From positions 186,001 through 250,000 of the forward strand of contig JAKGSH010000004.1 of the NCBI GenBank assembly GCA_021568835.1: a stretch of 64,000 nt of DNA. Reading direction: 5' to 3'. The translations under genes and the position numbers were made by a program. How positions within the stretch are numbered: the stretch's first letter is position 1; each line of letters begins with the position of its first letter. Shown here piece after piece: positions 63,451 through 64,000 of this stretch. Origin of the DNA: Streptomyces sp. Tue 6430 (GTDB lineage: Bacteria; Actinomycetota; Actinomycetes; Streptomycetales; Streptomycetaceae). Below the pieces are notes generated by a model. The model saw only the letters and a program-made list of their open reading frames with translations. It was not told the origin of the DNA and did not search any database.

Positions 63451-63945
63451 TCAGATGCGGCCGCCGGTGAGCCGGGTGATCGGGCCGAAGGTCTGGCGGC
63501 CGGAGCGGCGGCCCACCGCGTACGACGCGGCCGTGAGCGCGGTCACACCCGCGCCCACCCCGGCCGCGATCAGCTTGCGGTGGGCGATCACCGTCCAGGC
63601 CGTCTTGGCGGTGGCGGCGACCTGCCCGGTGGCCGTCTTGGCCGTGGCCGCCACCTGACCGGTGGCGGACTTGGCCGTGGCCGCGACCTGACCGGTCTTC
63701 GCCACGAGCGCCTGGCGGCCCGCCTCGACGCCACGGGCCGCGCCCTGCGCCGCACCGGCCGCCTTCCCGGCGGCGCGCCCGGCCCCGGAGCCGGCGGCCG
63801 ACGCGGCGTCATCCGCCTTGTCGGCGGCGCCCTTTGCGGCGCGCGTGGCGGGGGCGGTCGCCTTGTCCGCCGCGCGCTGGGCCTTGGTTGCGGTCGCGCG
63901 CTTGGTGGCGCGCTCTTCGTTCGTGTCGGTGTTCGCTTCAGTCAT
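63451..63945 (-). CDS. Ala/Thr/Lys-rich repeat protein with C-terminal membrane helix
   Basis: Intact 164-residue protein. The first 85 residues are almost only Ala, Lys, Thr, Glu, Asp and Gly, predicted as an amphipathic or disordered helix. Three copies of an 11-residue ATGQVAATAKT-type unit (about 93-122) follow, resembling LEA group 3 or histone-tail-like repeats. The C-terminus has a hydrophobic stretch (LIAAGVGAGVTALTAASYAV) and a basic end. No function assigned; desiccation protection or DNA/membrane association are possibilities. ATG 63945. Confidence 0.75.
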   Translation of the reverse strand: MTEANTDTNEERATKRATATKAQRAADKATAPATRAAKGAADKADDAASAAGSGAGRAAGKAAGAAQGAARGVEAGRQALVAKTGQVAATAKSATGQVAATAKTATGQVAATAKTAWTVIAHRKLIAAGVGAGVTALTAASYAVGRRSGRQTFGPITRLTGGRI

Positions 63946-64000
63946 GGACTTCGCGTTGCCGCTCCCTCACACCGCAAACCCGCCACGGCGCCCGCGTGCC

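Overview
This window is chromosomal DNA from a Streptomyces-type actinomycete. The evidence is very high GC content with strong third-position GC bias, GTG starts, many ATGA/GTGA gene overlaps, streptogrisin-type proteases, SpoIIE/RsbU phosphatases and an isorenieratene-type carotenoid cluster. I see no rRNA, tRNA, CRISPR array, insertion sequence or phage gene.

Layout. 0.1-8.4 kb: secreted protease, GNAT acetyltransferase, XRE-cupin regulator with MFS exporter, a Ser/Thr kinase with a membrane partner, an MpaB-type oxygenase. 8.5-14.9 kb: stress proteins (HtpG, large catalase KatE) with small ORFs. 15.0-21.8 kb: a tendamistat-like secreted protein, a short Rpf, two divergent PAS/GAF/SpoIIE phosphatases. 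21.9-29.2 kb: aldo/keto reductase remnant, chitin-binding protease, second kinase, ROK repressor divergent from a GH36 alpha-galactosidase. 29.3-34.7 kb: GH106 rhamnosidase, alpha/beta hydrolase, quercetinase and MarR regulator, which together look like a flavonol-glycoside degradation locus. 34.8-41.1 kb: AxeA acetylxylan esterase, a stress-type SDR, MEDS/STAS/ATPase signalling proteins, Dps and a broken RsbU operon. 41.2-51.2 kb: carotenoid genes crtY-crtT-crtU (minus) and crtE-crtI-crtB-crtV (plus) around an ECF sigma factor. 51.5-51.9 kb: a 22-bp tandem-repeat array. 52.1-58.9 kb: a PLP enzyme, two more SpoIIE phosphatases and a spore-photoproduct-lyase-like radical SAM protein. 58.9-64 kb: an SRPBCC / FAD-oxidoreductase / SDR operon, a membrane-anchored Mrr-type nuclease and an Ala-rich repeat protein.

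Function. Two themes recur: general and oxidative stress (HtpG, KatE, Dps, carotenoids, photolyase-like protein, partner-switching phosphatases, STAS and kinase proteins), and secreted plant-polymer or flavonoid use (alpha-galactosidase, rhamnosidase, quercetinase, AxeA, proteases). Several sugar and flavonoid genes have clear palindromic operators at their promoters.

Sequence quality. About 36 genic frame breaks are visible. Nearly all are restored by adding one G or C to a G/C run, and both sides of each break keep family motifs and codon bias. I read these as base-calling errors, not pseudogenes. Affected genes are given as single CDS spans with the break position. Genuine remnants appear to be only the aldo/keto reductase at 21.9 kb and the RsbU tail at 40.8 kb.
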